Both the position numbers and the translations under genes were made by a program. A stretch of 64,000 nt of DNA from Nocardioides sp. AX2bis (GTDB taxonomy: Bacteria > Actinomycetota > Actinomycetes > Propionibacteriales > Nocardioidaceae): assembly GCF_902506435.1 (NCBI RefSeq), contig NZ_LR733215.1, positions 2,790,234-2,854,233 on the forward strand, in the 5' to 3' direction. Below, piece after piece: positions 46,218 to 54,192 of the stretch (positions within the stretch are counted from its first letter, which is position 1; each line of letters starts with the position of its first letter). The notes under the pieces are model-generated. The model was not told the origin of the DNA and ran no database searches. It worked only from the letters and a program-made list of their open reading frames with translations.

Positions 46218-48959
46218 ATGCCGAGCACCTTCCTGACGAGACTGGCGGGCGCCGGCGCTCTCTCCCTGGCTCTCACCGCCTCGTCGCTGCCCCTGTTGCC
46301 GGCTGGCGCGGCAGCGACCTCCGCCCCCGCTCCCGGCCCCGCTCCCGACGCCGGCGGCTGGCTGGTCGAGCCGGCGGGCGGCGACTCGTACACGGTGTCG
46401 TGGCGCTCCCCCACCCGCTTCCCGCTGACCTCCGACCGGCCCACGGTGGGCCCGGCCGACCCGACCGCCGCCGACGTCGTGGTGGGTCCCCCGACGGTGT
46501 CCCGGGACGGCCGGACCGTCACCGCGACGGTCCGTGCCGCCACGGCACCGGTCGCTGCCGACCTCGACGTCGTGCTCTCCGGCGAACGCCTCGACGAGCC
46601 CGGCGACGACCGCCGCGCGGCCCCGGCGGGACCGGACGGCCGTACGAGCCGGCTCGCCCCCGACCCCGCCGACGCGGTCGAGCTGCCCGTCGACCCGGGC
46701 GAGCCCGGCACCTTCGAGACCGTCACCAGCGACTACGAGCTGGACCCGGTCAAGCTCCCGGGGATGCCCGAGCCCATCGAGATGGTCGGCCACGTCGTCG
46801 AGCCCGCGCCCGGTGAGGTCGAGGGCACCACCCCGCTCGTGCTGTTCCAGCACGGCCGCCACGCCGTCTGCTACAAGACCGGCACCGGTCGTCCGGACTC
46901 CCAGGCCTGGCCGTGCCAGGCACCGCTGTCGGAGATCCCGAGCCACCTCGGCTACGACTACGTCCAGCGGCTGCTGGCCTCCCAGGGCTACGTCACCGTC
47001 TCGGTCCGGGTCAACGGGATCAACGCGCAGGACTACCGGCTGCCCGACGGCGGCGCAGGCGCCCGGGCGGAGATCATCACCCGGCACCTCGACCACTGGA
47101 CCGGCCTCGCCGAGGAGCACCAGGTCGATCTCGACCAGGTCGTGCTCGTGGGGCACAGCAGCGGCGGGGAGGGCGTCGACCGGGCCTCGATCCGGATCCC
47201 GCTCTCCGCGCCCTACCGGATCGCCGGTCAGGTGCTCGTCGCGCCGACCGACTTCGGCAGCCAGACCGCGCCGTACGTGCCGACCGTGACCCTCCTGCCG
47301 TACTGCGACGGCGACGTCTCCGACCTGCAGGGGCAGAAGTTCACCGACGTCTCGCGCGACCTCGCCGACGACGACACGTCGCTGAAGAGCTCGGTCCTCG
47401 TGCTCGGCGCCAACCACAACTTCTTCAACACCGAGTGGACGCCCGGCGTCGCGGCCGCGCCGGCGAACGACGACTGGTACGGGCCGGACGACGCCCCGTG
47501 CGGCACGGCGCACCCGGGACGGCTGAGCGGCGCCGAGCAGCGCGACGTGGGCGCGGCCTACGTCGCGGGCGCGGTGCGTATGTTCACCGGACCCCAGGAC
47601 GTCCTGGCGATGTTCGACGGCACCCGCGTCTCGGTGCCCTCGATCGGCGACGCCACCGTGCTGAGCCACGCGCTCGGAGGGGGACGCGAGGTGCGGCGGC
47701 CGTCGGTGGACACCGGCCTCACCCTGGCCGAGGGCGCCCGCACGTCGTTCTGCGTGGGCGTCCTCAAGGACGGCGTCGGCGCCTGCGGGGCGGACACCGC
47801 GCGGCGGCAGGTCAGCCCGCACTGGACCGCCTCGTACGACCCGACGCCCACCCGCCGCTTCTTCGAGATGAGCTGGGACGCGGCCGGGCAGGTCGGCGGC
47901 ATGCTGCTGGAGGAGCCGCTCGACCTGAGCCAGGACCGCCTGGAGCTGCGCACGCTGCTCGACCCGCGCTCCGGCCCGGTCCGGCTCGCGGTCCGGCTGA
48001 CCGACGCCGACGGGGCGACCGCCGAGGTCGTGCCCGAGGACGAGGGGGTGCTGCCGGCCCTGCCGCGCGCGCTCCCCAAGGCCTGGGGGCAGGCACTGGT
48101 GGTCGACCCGGCCGCGGCAGCCGGCCTCGACCTCACCCGGGTCACCGCGGTCGAGCTCGTCTCGGGCACCGACGCCGGCCGGGTCTGGGTCGCCGACGTG
48201 GCGGCCGCGCCGTCGTCGCTGGCGCCCGTGCCGCAGCGGCGGGCGGGCACGATCGACCTCGGCTCGGTGCGGGTGCCGGAGGGCGACGGACCCGGCCGGG
48301 AGAAGGCCGAGGTGCCCTTCACCGTGCGCGGACTCGACCGACCGGGGCGCGCCGTGGTCGTCATGGCCGGCAGCACCGGGCGCGACCGGTTCACCCTCGA
48401 CCTGGCACCCGGTCAGACCTCGGGCTCCCTCCCCTTCACCTACGAGGCCGACGCCCTCGACGACGTCTACGGCGACCGGGTGCAGCTCGTCGCCTACGCC
48501 GCGCGCGGCGTGATGACCGACTCCTACCTCGGCGACGCGCGCGTCGTCGACGACGACCCGACCCCGGCGGTGACGGTCCGGCCGGTCCGACGGTCGGTGC
48601 CCGAGGGCCGGGACGTCCGGCTGCGGGTCAGCCTGGCCGCGCCCGTCGACTACTCCGTCGGGGTCCAGGCCGCCGTCGTGCGCGGCCCACGTCCCGACGT
48701 GGACGTGGCCGACGTCGGCCGGGTGCCGGGCGTCGATCGCGGGACCGCTCCTGGCGACCCGTTCGGGTCGGCCGGTGTCCTCCTCGGCACCTTCGTGCCG
48801 GCCGGGGAGACCTCGACGGTCGTCACGCTGCCGACCCGGGTCGACCGCCGCGCGGAGCCGCGCGAGTCCGTGACCTTCCGGGTCACGGTCCGGACCGGCG
48901 AAGGCAAGGAGCGGGTGACCCGGACGGTGTACGTGGTGGACGGGTCGCGGGGGCGCTGA
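46218..48959 (+). CDS. large secreted alpha/beta hydrolase with C-terminal beta modules
   Basis: 913 residues. A Sec signal spans 1-34 (LTRLAGAGALSLALTASSL, then PAGAAAT). The hydrolase domain lies at about 180-500, with LVLFQHGRH (oxyanion region), nucleophile elbow GHSSGGEG and a His near ANHNFFN. An unusual Cys-bearing segment (VTLLPYCDGDVSD) resembles secreted esterases. From about residue 690 to the end there are two beta domains with Calx-beta flavour (RRAGTIDLGSVRVPEG, VTVRPVRRSVPEGRDV). Probably an extracellular lipase or esterase. It stands alone on the plus strand, divergent from the acyl-CoA operon. Confidence 0.8.
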   Translation: MPSTFLTRLAGAGALSLALTASSLPLLPAGAAATSAPAPGPAPDAGGWLVEPAGGDSYTVSWRSPTRFPLTSDRPTVGPADPTAADVVVGPPTVSRDGRTVTATVRAATAPVAADLDVVLSGERLDEPGDDRRAAPAGPDGRTSRLAPDPADAVELPVDPGEPGTFETVTSDYELDPVKLPGMPEPIEMVGHVVEPAPGEVEGTTPLVLFQHGRHAVCYKTGTGRPDSQAWPCQAPLSEIPSHLGYDYVQRLLASQGYVTVSVRVNGINAQDYRLPDGGAGARAEIITRHLDHWTGLAEEHQVDLDQVVLVGHSSGGEGVDRASIRIPLSAPYRIAGQVLVAPTDFGSQTAPYVPTVTLLPYCDGDVSDLQGQKFTDVSRDLADDDTSLKSSVLVLGANHNFFNTEWTPGVAAAPANDDWYGPDDAPCGTAHPGRLSGAEQRDVGAAYVAGAVRMFTGPQDVLAMFDGTRVSVPSIGDATVLSHALGGGREVRRPSVDTGLTLAEGARTSFCVGVLKDGVGACGADTARRQVSPHWTASYDPTPTRRFFEMSWDAAGQVGGMLLEEPLDLSQDRLELRTLLDPRSGPVRLAVRLTDADGATAEVVPEDEGVLPALPRALPKAWGQALVVDPAAAAGLDLTRVTAVELVSGTDAGRVWVADVAAAPSSLAPVPQRRAGTIDLGSVRVPEGDGPGREKAEVPFTVRGLDRPGRAVVVMAGSTGRDRFTLDLAPGQTSGSLPFTYEADALDDVYGDRVQLVAYAARGVMTDSYLGDARVVDDDPTPAVTVRPVRRSVPEGRDVRLRVSLAAPVDYSVGVQAAVVRGPRPDVDVADVGRVPGVDRGTAPGDPFGSAGVLLGTFVPAGETSTVVTLPTRVDRRAEPRESVTFRVTVRTGEGKERVTRTVYVVDGSRGR

Positions 48960-49005
48960 GGGGGGCGGCGGCGGTTGCAGTCCGTGGTCGGCTGCCCTCG
49001 TCCTT

Positions 49006-49245
49006 TCAGGTGTAGGGCCTCTCGATCACCAGTCGCTCCAGTCCCGCGTCCGTCAGCGCCTGCCGCACGCGGTCGGTCGCGAGGATCGTCCAGAACAAGG
49101 GCCCGTCCCGCCAGAAGACGTCGCTGCCGTCCCAGCCGTTGCTGGGTCGGCGGGGCGAGGAGCGCCGATCCGGGTGTCCGACGCTGTGGACCTCGCCCCG
49201 ATGAACCAGAACGCCCCTGGGTCGCTCACGCCGCTGGTCTCGCTG
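49006..49245 (-). pseudogene. gene remnant, C-terminal fragment of an unknown protein
   Basis: The gap between the secreted hydrolase and tRNA-Arg contains, on the minus strand, a 79-codon open frame with no ATG or GTG near its start, closed upstream by a TGA at 49246-49248. Its translation is protein-like: RGVLVHRGEVHSVGHPD, NGWDGSDVFW, TILATDRVRQALTDAGLERL and a final VIERPYT. GC at third positions is high, as in real genes here. It looks like the surviving end of a broken gene. A W-D-G-S-D-x-F pattern occurs near the end of some small immunity-like proteins; this assignment is weak. Confidence 0.45.
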
Positions 49246-49377
49246 TCACTGTGGGAGCAGCCGGCGCCATGGCCGCCTCGTTTCTTCGAGCATCGATCCA
49301 CATCGGGCATGATGGCGCCGGGTCGAACGACGGTCGAGCTCTCCCCAGGATCCTCCCGGCCGTCGCTCCGGTCCCCC

Positions 49378-49451
49378 GCCCCCGTAGCTCAGCTGGATAG
49401 AGCAGCGGCCTTCTAATCCGCCGGTCGCAGGTTCGAGTCCTGCCGGGGGCG
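49378..49451 (+). tRNA. tRNA-Arg (anticodon TCT)
   Basis: Acceptor stem GCCCCCG pairs with CGGGGGC, discriminator G. The anticodon loop CTTCTAA gives TCT, with stem GCGGC/TCCGC that leaves a C31:T39 mismatch next to the loop. The T arm reads GGTTCGAGTCC. No CCA is encoded. It is preceded by a gene remnant and followed by a 20-bp inverted repeat. Confidence 0.93.
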
Positions 49452-49470
49452 CTGCTCGTCGCCACGTGCG

Positions 49471-49519
49471 ACAGTGCAGCGGATCGGTGCGAACATCCAG
49501 CACCGATCCGCTGCACTGT
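49471..49519. terminator. 20-bp perfect inverted repeat between tRNA-Arg and gad
   Basis: Left arm 49471-49490 and right arm 49500-49519 are exact complements around a 9-nt loop GAACATCCA. It lies 20 nt after tRNA-Arg and 17 nt past the glutamate decarboxylase stop, so it could end transcription from both directions. There is no T-run. Confidence 0.7.
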
Positions 49520-49535
49520 GGCTGAGGACGGTCGA

Positions 49536-50954
49536 TCAGTGCCGGAACGCCCGCCCGGCGTCCTCGCCCGTGCCGTCGCAGCGGCCGACGGCCCGCCCGA
49601 GCTCCATCAGGAACATCTGGGCCAGGTCGCGGCTGAAGGCGTTGCGGACCACGATCCGGATGATCTCCAGGTTCTCCCGGTCGGCGCAGAAGTTGTACGC
49701 CGGGACGGCCCAGCCGCCCTGCTTCATCCAGTCCGCGACGTCGTTCAACGTGTACTGCACGTTCGCGGCGTAGCTGTCCTTCTTCGGCTTCCCGGACGTG
49801 GTGTTGGCGCCCTTGAAGCAGAACGCGACGACCGGCAGGTCGCTGCCGTCGGCGATCACCTCGAACTCGTCCATGCCGTCGATGGCCGCGGCCATCATCT
49901 GGGCGATGTCGCGGCTGTGCTGGTGCACGCGCTTGAAGCCCTCGTAGCCCAGGCGCACGAACTGGTAGTACTGCGCCACGACGCCGGAGCCCGGCTTGGT
50001 GAAGTTCAACGACATCGTCGGGTGGTCCCCGCCGAGGTAGTCGACGCGGAAGACCAGGCCCTCGGGGCGGGCCTCCTCGTTGCGCCACAGCACCCAGCCG
50101 ACGCCGGGGTAGACCAGGCCGTACTTGTGGCCGGAGGCGTTGATCGACTGCACCCGCTCGATGCGGAAGTCCCACACCAGCTCGGGGTCGACGAAGGGGG
50201 CGAAGAGCCCGCCGGACGCGGCGTCGACGTGGATCGGGACGTACGTGCCGGTCTCGATCTCGAGCTTGTCGAGCGCCTTGGCCATCCCGGCGATGTCCTC
50301 GTAGGCACCGTCGAAGGTGGAGCCGAGGATGCCGATGACGCCGATCGTGTCCTCGTCGCACGCGGCGGCGACGTCCTCGGGGTGCAGGGTGGTCTCGCCC
50401 GGGCGGATCGGGACCTCGACGGGCTCGACCTCCCAGTAGCGGCAGAACTTGTGCCAGCAGACCTGCACGTTCGCGCCGACGATCAGCTTCGGGTTCGCGC
50501 TGGACCGCCCGGCCTTCTCCTGGCGCTCCTTCCAGCGCCACTTCAGCGCCATGCCCGCGAGCATGCAGCCCTCGGAGGAGCCGATGGTCGAGCAGCCGAT
50601 GGGGTTGTCCGGCTCGGGGGCGTTCCAGAAGTCGGCGATGATGTCGAGGCAGCGGTCCTCGAGCTGCGCGGTCTGCGGGTACTCGTCGCGGTCGACGAGG
50701 TTCTTGTCCGCGGCCTCGGCCATCAGCTTCTCAGCCTGCGGCTCCATCCAGGTCGTGCCGAACGTCGCCACATTGAGGCGGGCGTGGCCGTCGAGCATCA
50801 GCTCGTCCGCGATCACGTGGTACGCCGTCTCGGGGTCGACCGAGTTCTCCGCCATCCGCCGACGCGGGATGTCGACGACCGCTCCGTCCCGACTGAACTG
50901 GGGGCGGACGTCGAGGCCGTCCTGCAGGCTCTGGGCGGACGAGTACTTCGGCAT
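49536..50954 (-). CDS. gadB: glutamate decarboxylase
   Basis: 472 residues. Converts glutamate to GABA and CO2, consuming a proton, often in acid resistance. The PLP lysine is in INASGHKYGLVYPG, preceded by IHVDAASGGLFAPF. Other landmarks are IGSSEGCMLAGMALKWRW and LNFTKPGSGVVAQYYQF. Full length is normal for the bacterial/plant GAD family; there is no calmodulin-type extension. The start ATG at 50954 (MPKYSSAQSL) fits. No antiporter (gadC) lies next to it. Confidence 0.95.
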   Translation of the reverse strand: MPKYSSAQSLQDGLDVRPQFSRDGAVVDIPRRRMAENSVDPETAYHVIADELMLDGHARLNVATFGTTWMEPQAEKLMAEAADKNLVDRDEYPQTAQLEDRCLDIIADFWNAPEPDNPIGCSTIGSSEGCMLAGMALKWRWKERQEKAGRSSANPKLIVGANVQVCWHKFCRYWEVEPVEVPIRPGETTLHPEDVAAACDEDTIGVIGILGSTFDGAYEDIAGMAKALDKLEIETGTYVPIHVDAASGGLFAPFVDPELVWDFRIERVQSINASGHKYGLVYPGVGWVLWRNEEARPEGLVFRVDYLGGDHPTMSLNFTKPGSGVVAQYYQFVRLGYEGFKRVHQHSRDIAQMMAAAIDGMDEFEVIADGSDLPVVAFCFKGANTTSGKPKKDSYAANVQYTLNDVADWMKQGGWAVPAYNFCADRENLEIIRIVVRNAFSRDLAQMFLMELGRAVGRCDGTGEDAGRAFRH

Positions 50955-51073
50955 GTGGGGGCCTCCGGGGGTGGTGCGACGGCCCTCTCGAGCCGGCCGG
51001 TGATCGACCGACCGACCATGACTACCGGAGTTGCGGACGGCCGTCCACCGCCCTCCCGGCCGCCCACCACCCC

Positions 51074-51101
51074 TAACTCAGCCATACGTACGGTAAAGTT
51101 A
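51074..51101. promoter_or_regulatory. imperfect 28-nt inverted repeat, probable TetR autoregulatory operator
   Basis: Outer arms TAACT/AGTTA, then a central TACGTA core with flanking CC/GG, giving 10 of 14 symmetric pairs. It ends 5 nt upstream of the TetR ATG at 51107. The gap upstream is A/T richer than its surroundings. An operator for the TetR-SMR-SMR unit is likely. Confidence 0.55.
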
Positions 51102-51106
51102 GCGAC

Positions 51107-51658
51107 ATGAGGCCCAGCCACCGCACCGCCGTGCTCGACGCCGCCCTGCGGCTGCTCGACCGCGAGGGCGGCGCCGAGATCTCCTACGACGCGACCGCCC
51201 GTGAGGCCGGGCTGACCAAGGCCGGGGTGATGTACCACTTCGGGACCCGTGAGGAGCTCGTCCTCGGCGTCGTCGGGCACGCCGCCCGTCGCTGCGAGTC
51301 CGCGATGCGCGCCGTGGCCGGCGGGGGTCCCGAGGGCCTCTCCCCCGCCGCGCGCACCCGGGCCTACGTCGAGGTCGCGGTCGGCGGCGACCTCAGCACC
51401 GCCGACGTGGCGGTCTTCGCCGACGCCCTCTACCGCCCCCACCACGCGGGGCCCTGGCGCGAGGTCTTCGCCCCCTGGTTCGACCTCTCCGACTGCGCCG
51501 ACCCGGACCTCCGCGCCCGGCTCTGCGCGGCCCGGCTCGCGGCCGACGGCCTCTGGCTGGCGCGCGCCACCGGCCTGTTCGCCCCGGGCGCCGACGGCCA
51601 GCCCGGGTTCGACGCCGTGGTCGCCGAGGTCCGCCGCCTGCTGGAGCCGGCCCCGTGA
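51107..51658 (+). CDS. TetR-family regulator of paired SMR efflux genes
   Basis: 183 residues. HTH: VLDAALRLLDREGGAEISYDATAREAGLTKAGVMYHFGTREEL. The C-terminal domain has an Arg-rich helix and PWFDLSDCADPDLRARLC. It is overlapped at its stop by the SMR GTG (4-nt GTGA), so it is translated with the transporters and probably represses them (QacR/EbrA-type logic). A 28-nt inverted repeat lies just upstream. Confidence 0.88.
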   Translation: MRPSHRTAVLDAALRLLDREGGAEISYDATAREAGLTKAGVMYHFGTREELVLGVVGHAARRCESAMRAVAGGGPEGLSPAARTRAYVEVAVGGDLSTADVAVFADALYRPHHAGPWREVFAPWFDLSDCADPDLRARLCAARLAADGLWLARATGLFAPGADGQPGFDAVVAEVRRLLEPAP

Positions 51659-52029
51659 GCCGGCCCGCGAGCCGCCCCGTGAGCACCTGGCTGCCGCTGG
51701 CCGCGGCGATCGTCAGTGAGGTCTCCGCGACCCTCGCCCTGCGCGCCGCCGTCGACCAGCCGGCCTGGTACGCCCTGACCGTGGTCGGCTACCTCGCCGC
51801 CTTCGGCCTGCTGGCCCGCACCCTCGAGGCCGGGATGCCGGTCGGGGTGGCGTACGCCGTGTGGGCGGCGACGGGCGTCGCCGCCACCGCGGTGCTGGCG
51901 GTGCCGCTGTTCGGCGAGTCCTTGAGCCCGACGGCGGGCGTCGGCATCGCGCTGATCGTCGTCGGCGTCGTCGTGGTCGAGCTCGGCTCCCACCGTGCGA
52001 CCACGCGGCCGACCGGGGCGGAGCGGTGA
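51655..52029 (+). CDS. SMR-family multidrug efflux subunit 1
   Basis: 124 residues, four transmembrane helices. Start GTG 51655. The essential membrane glutamate is in AAIVSEVSATLALRA, and the conserved VGVAYAVWAATGV (GxG/Trp) follows. The tail after residue 105 is short and hydrophilic. SMR pairs form asymmetric heterodimers that export cationic compounds. The stop overlaps the second SMR GTG (52026-52029). Confidence 0.9.
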   Translation: MSRPASRPVSTWLPLAAAIVSEVSATLALRAAVDQPAWYALTVVGYLAAFGLLARTLEAGMPVGVAYAVWAATGVAATAVLAVPLFGESLSPTAGVGIALIVVGVVVVELGSHRATTRPTGAER

Positions 52030-52340
52030 CCGCCGCGCTGCTCGTGCTGGCCGCGGTCGCCGAGGTGTCCGGCACGCTCTCGCTGCGCCAGTCCCGTGGG
52101 CTGCGCCGGCCCGGCTGGGTCGCGGCCACCGCGGGGGCGTACCTGCTCGCCTTCGGCCTGCTCGCCCTGGTCCTGCAGCGCGGGATGCCGGTGGGGGTCG
52201 CGTACGGCGTGTGGGCGGCGCTGGGCATCGTGATCACCGCGGTGGCGGGGCGGCTGCTGTTCCGCGACCCGCTCAACGCGCCGATGGTGGCCGGGATGGT
52301 GGTCGTGCTGGCCGGCGTGGCCCTGGTCGAGCTGGGCTGA
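52026..52340 (+). CDS. SMR-family multidrug efflux subunit 2
   Basis: 104 residues from GTG 52026. Four helices with the key Glu in LAAVAEVSGTLSLRQ and the conserved GVAYGVWAALGI. It lacks a hydrophilic tail, in contrast with subunit 1, as usual for the partner of an SMR pair. The gene is coupled to subunit 1 by a 4-nt overlap. The specificity is unknown; guanidinium or quaternary ammonium export are the usual choices. Confidence 0.9.
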   Translation: MTAALLVLAAVAEVSGTLSLRQSRGLRRPGWVAATAGAYLLAFGLLALVLQRGMPVGVAYGVWAALGIVITAVAGRLLFRDPLNAPMVAGMVVVLAGVALVELG

Positions 52341-52408
52341 GGCGGGTCGGGCCCGATCCACCCGACGGGAGGTTTCTTCCCACGCCTCAGAGGACTAACG
52401 TCCTGGGG

Positions 52409-53134
52409 GTGAGCGTGAACGAGGTGGGGGGGCTCCAGGCTGATCCCCGGTGGGGTCGGCTCCCCGACCTCGAGCTCGACGGCGGGTACGACCGGCTCGT
52501 GGTCGTCGCGGCCCACCCCGACGACGAGAGCATCGGCGCCGCCGGGCTGATCGCCCGGGCCCACGACCGGGGCATGCAGGTCTACGTCGCCCTGCTCACC
52601 GCGGGCGAGGCCGCCGACCCGACCGTGACCGACGGCAGCCGGCACGCCCTGGCCCGGATGCGGCTGGCGGAGATGGAGGAGGCCGTCGGCGTGCTCGCCC
52701 CCGGCGCCCCCGTGGTCTTCCTCGGCGCCCAGGACGGCCACCTCGACGAGTGCGAGCCCCACGTGGCCGCCTACCTCACCGAGACCCTCGGTCAGGGCAG
52801 CCGGACCCTGGTCGCAGCGCCCTGGCGCGAGGACCCGCACCCCGACCACCGCTCGGCGGGCCGCGCCGCTGCGACCGCCGCCGCCGCCGCCGGCGCCCGG
52901 CTGATCGAGTTCCCGGTGCGCCTGTGGCTCGACACCCACGCCGGTGAGGCGCCGTGGGACCGGATGGTCCAGCTCGCCCTGACCGACGCCGAGCGCGACC
53001 GCAAGGTCGCCGCCATCGCCGCGCACGCAAGCCAGTTCCGCTCCCCCGAGGTGCTTCGCACCCGGCTGGCACACCTGGCCGGCTCGGTCGAGCTCCACGT
53101 GCTGGAGCCGGCGCCGGTCCCGGCCCAGTCCTGA
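52409..53134 (+). CDS. PIG-L family N-acetyl-sugar deacetylase
   Basis: 241 residues from GTG 52409 (a GTG at 52415 is also possible). Metal-dependent deacetylase, related to MshB and mycothiol conjugate amidase Mca. Metal motif AHPDDES near residue 34, second PHPDHR near residue 145. The closing helices fit the family. Which sugar it deacetylates is not clear; it may belong to a secondary or mycothiol-type pathway. It lies 68 nt after the SMR pair and converges with the deaminase (9-nt gap). Confidence 0.87.
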   Translation: MSVNEVGGLQADPRWGRLPDLELDGGYDRLVVVAAHPDDESIGAAGLIARAHDRGMQVYVALLTAGEAADPTVTDGSRHALARMRLAEMEEAVGVLAPGAPVVFLGAQDGHLDECEPHVAAYLTETLGQGSRTLVAAPWREDPHPDHRSAGRAAATAAAAAGARLIEFPVRLWLDTHAGEAPWDRMVQLALTDAERDRKVAAIAAHASQFRSPEVLRTRLAHLAGSVELHVLEPAPVPAQS

Positions 53135-53143
53135 CCGGCGGCG

Positions 53144-54187
53144 CTACCGCGTGAGGCAGGCCTGCTCGTAGGCGTCGATCTCGCCGAGGACACGCTGCCG
53201 CACGCCCTCCGGCGCGAAGGACGCACGGACGCCCTCACGAGCCAGCTCGGCCACCCCGGCCTCGTCGAGGCCCAGCAGATCGGCCGCGATCTCGTGCTCG
53301 CGGTTGAGCGTGGTGGCGAACATCGGCGGGTCGTCGGAGCCGATCGTGACCCGGACGCCCGCCTCGACGAAGGCCGGCAGGGGGTGCTCGGCCAGGGACG
53401 GGACCGCGCGGGTCGCGACGTTGGAGGACGGGCAGACCTCCAGGGCGATCCCCCGCTCGGCCAGGTGCGCCAGCAGCGCCGGGTCCTGGGCGGCCGAGGT
53501 GCCGTGGCCGATCCGCTCGGCGCCGAGGTGATCCAGGGCGTCCCACACCGTCTGCGGGCCGGTGGTCTCCCCGGCATGCGGGACGCTGTGCAGCCCGGCC
53601 GCGCGGGCGCGGTCGAAGTGCGGTGCGAACTGGGGCCGCGGTACGCCCACCTCCGGGCCGCCGAGCCCGAAGCCGACCAGGCCCTCGGGGCGGTGGCGCA
53701 GGGCGTACTCGATGGTGGCGTCGGCCGCCGGGACGCCGGACTCCCCCGGGATGTCGTAGACGAACCGGAGGACGACGCCGAGCTCGCGCTCGGCCGCGAG
53801 GCGGGCGTCCTCGAGCGCCTCGGTGTAGCCCTCGATCGGCACGCCGACCACCACCGAGGTGAAGGGGGTGCAGGTCAGCTCGGCGTAGCGCACCTGCTGG
53901 CCCGCCAGGTCGCGGGCGACCTCGTAGGTCAGGGTGCGGACGTCCTCGGGCGTGCGGACGAGGTCGACGACGCTGAGGTAGACCTCGATGAAGTGCGCGA
54001 AGTCCCGGAAGTCGAAGAACGCCCGGAGCTCCTCGAGGTCGGCCGGCACCCGGCCCGGGTGCCGCGCCGCGAGCTCGGCGACGATCCGCGGCGAGGCCGA
54101 CCCGACGTGGTGGACGTGGAGCTCGGCCTTGGGCAGCCCGGCGATGAAGCCGGCGAGGTCCCCGGCTCCGGCGGGCGTCGCGCCCAC
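53144..54187 (-). CDS. adenosine/aminodeoxyfutalosine deaminase-family amidohydrolase
   Basis: 347 residues. Metal ligands and acid/base are visible: KAELHVHHVGS (His-x-His), SVPHAGETTGP (His, Glu), ERIGHGTSA (His) and VTIGSDDPPMF (Asp pair). The normally conserved HLEG/HLDG reads HHVG here. The GSDDPPMF site is shared with Streptomyces enzymes annotated as adenosine deaminase, some of which act on aminodeoxyfutalosine, so adenosine is not certain. It lies on the same strand as DsbA (5-nt gap), convergent with PIG-L. Confidence 0.8.
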   Translation of the reverse strand: MGATPAGAGDLAGFIAGLPKAELHVHHVGSASPRIVAELAARHPGRVPADLEELRAFFDFRDFAHFIEVYLSVVDLVRTPEDVRTLTYEVARDLAGQQVRYAELTCTPFTSVVVGVPIEGYTEALEDARLAAERELGVVLRFVYDIPGESGVPAADATIEYALRHRPEGLVGFGLGGPEVGVPRPQFAPHFDRARAAGLHSVPHAGETTGPQTVWDALDHLGAERIGHGTSAAQDPALLAHLAERGIALEVCPSSNVATRAVPSLAEHPLPAFVEAGVRVTIGSDDPPMFATTLNREHEIAADLLGLDEAGVAELAREGVRASFAPEGVRQRVLGEIDAYEQACLTR

Positions 54188-54192
54188 CCGCC

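Noticed and set aside
49174..49416. 80-codon plus-strand frame running into tRNA-Arg
   Set aside because: It overlaps the tRNA and the antisense gene remnant, and has no recognisable motif.
49378..49519. tRNA-Arg as an integration (att) site with an island
   Set aside because: A gene remnant is next to it, but no integrase and no direct repeat of the tRNA 3' end were seen in the window.
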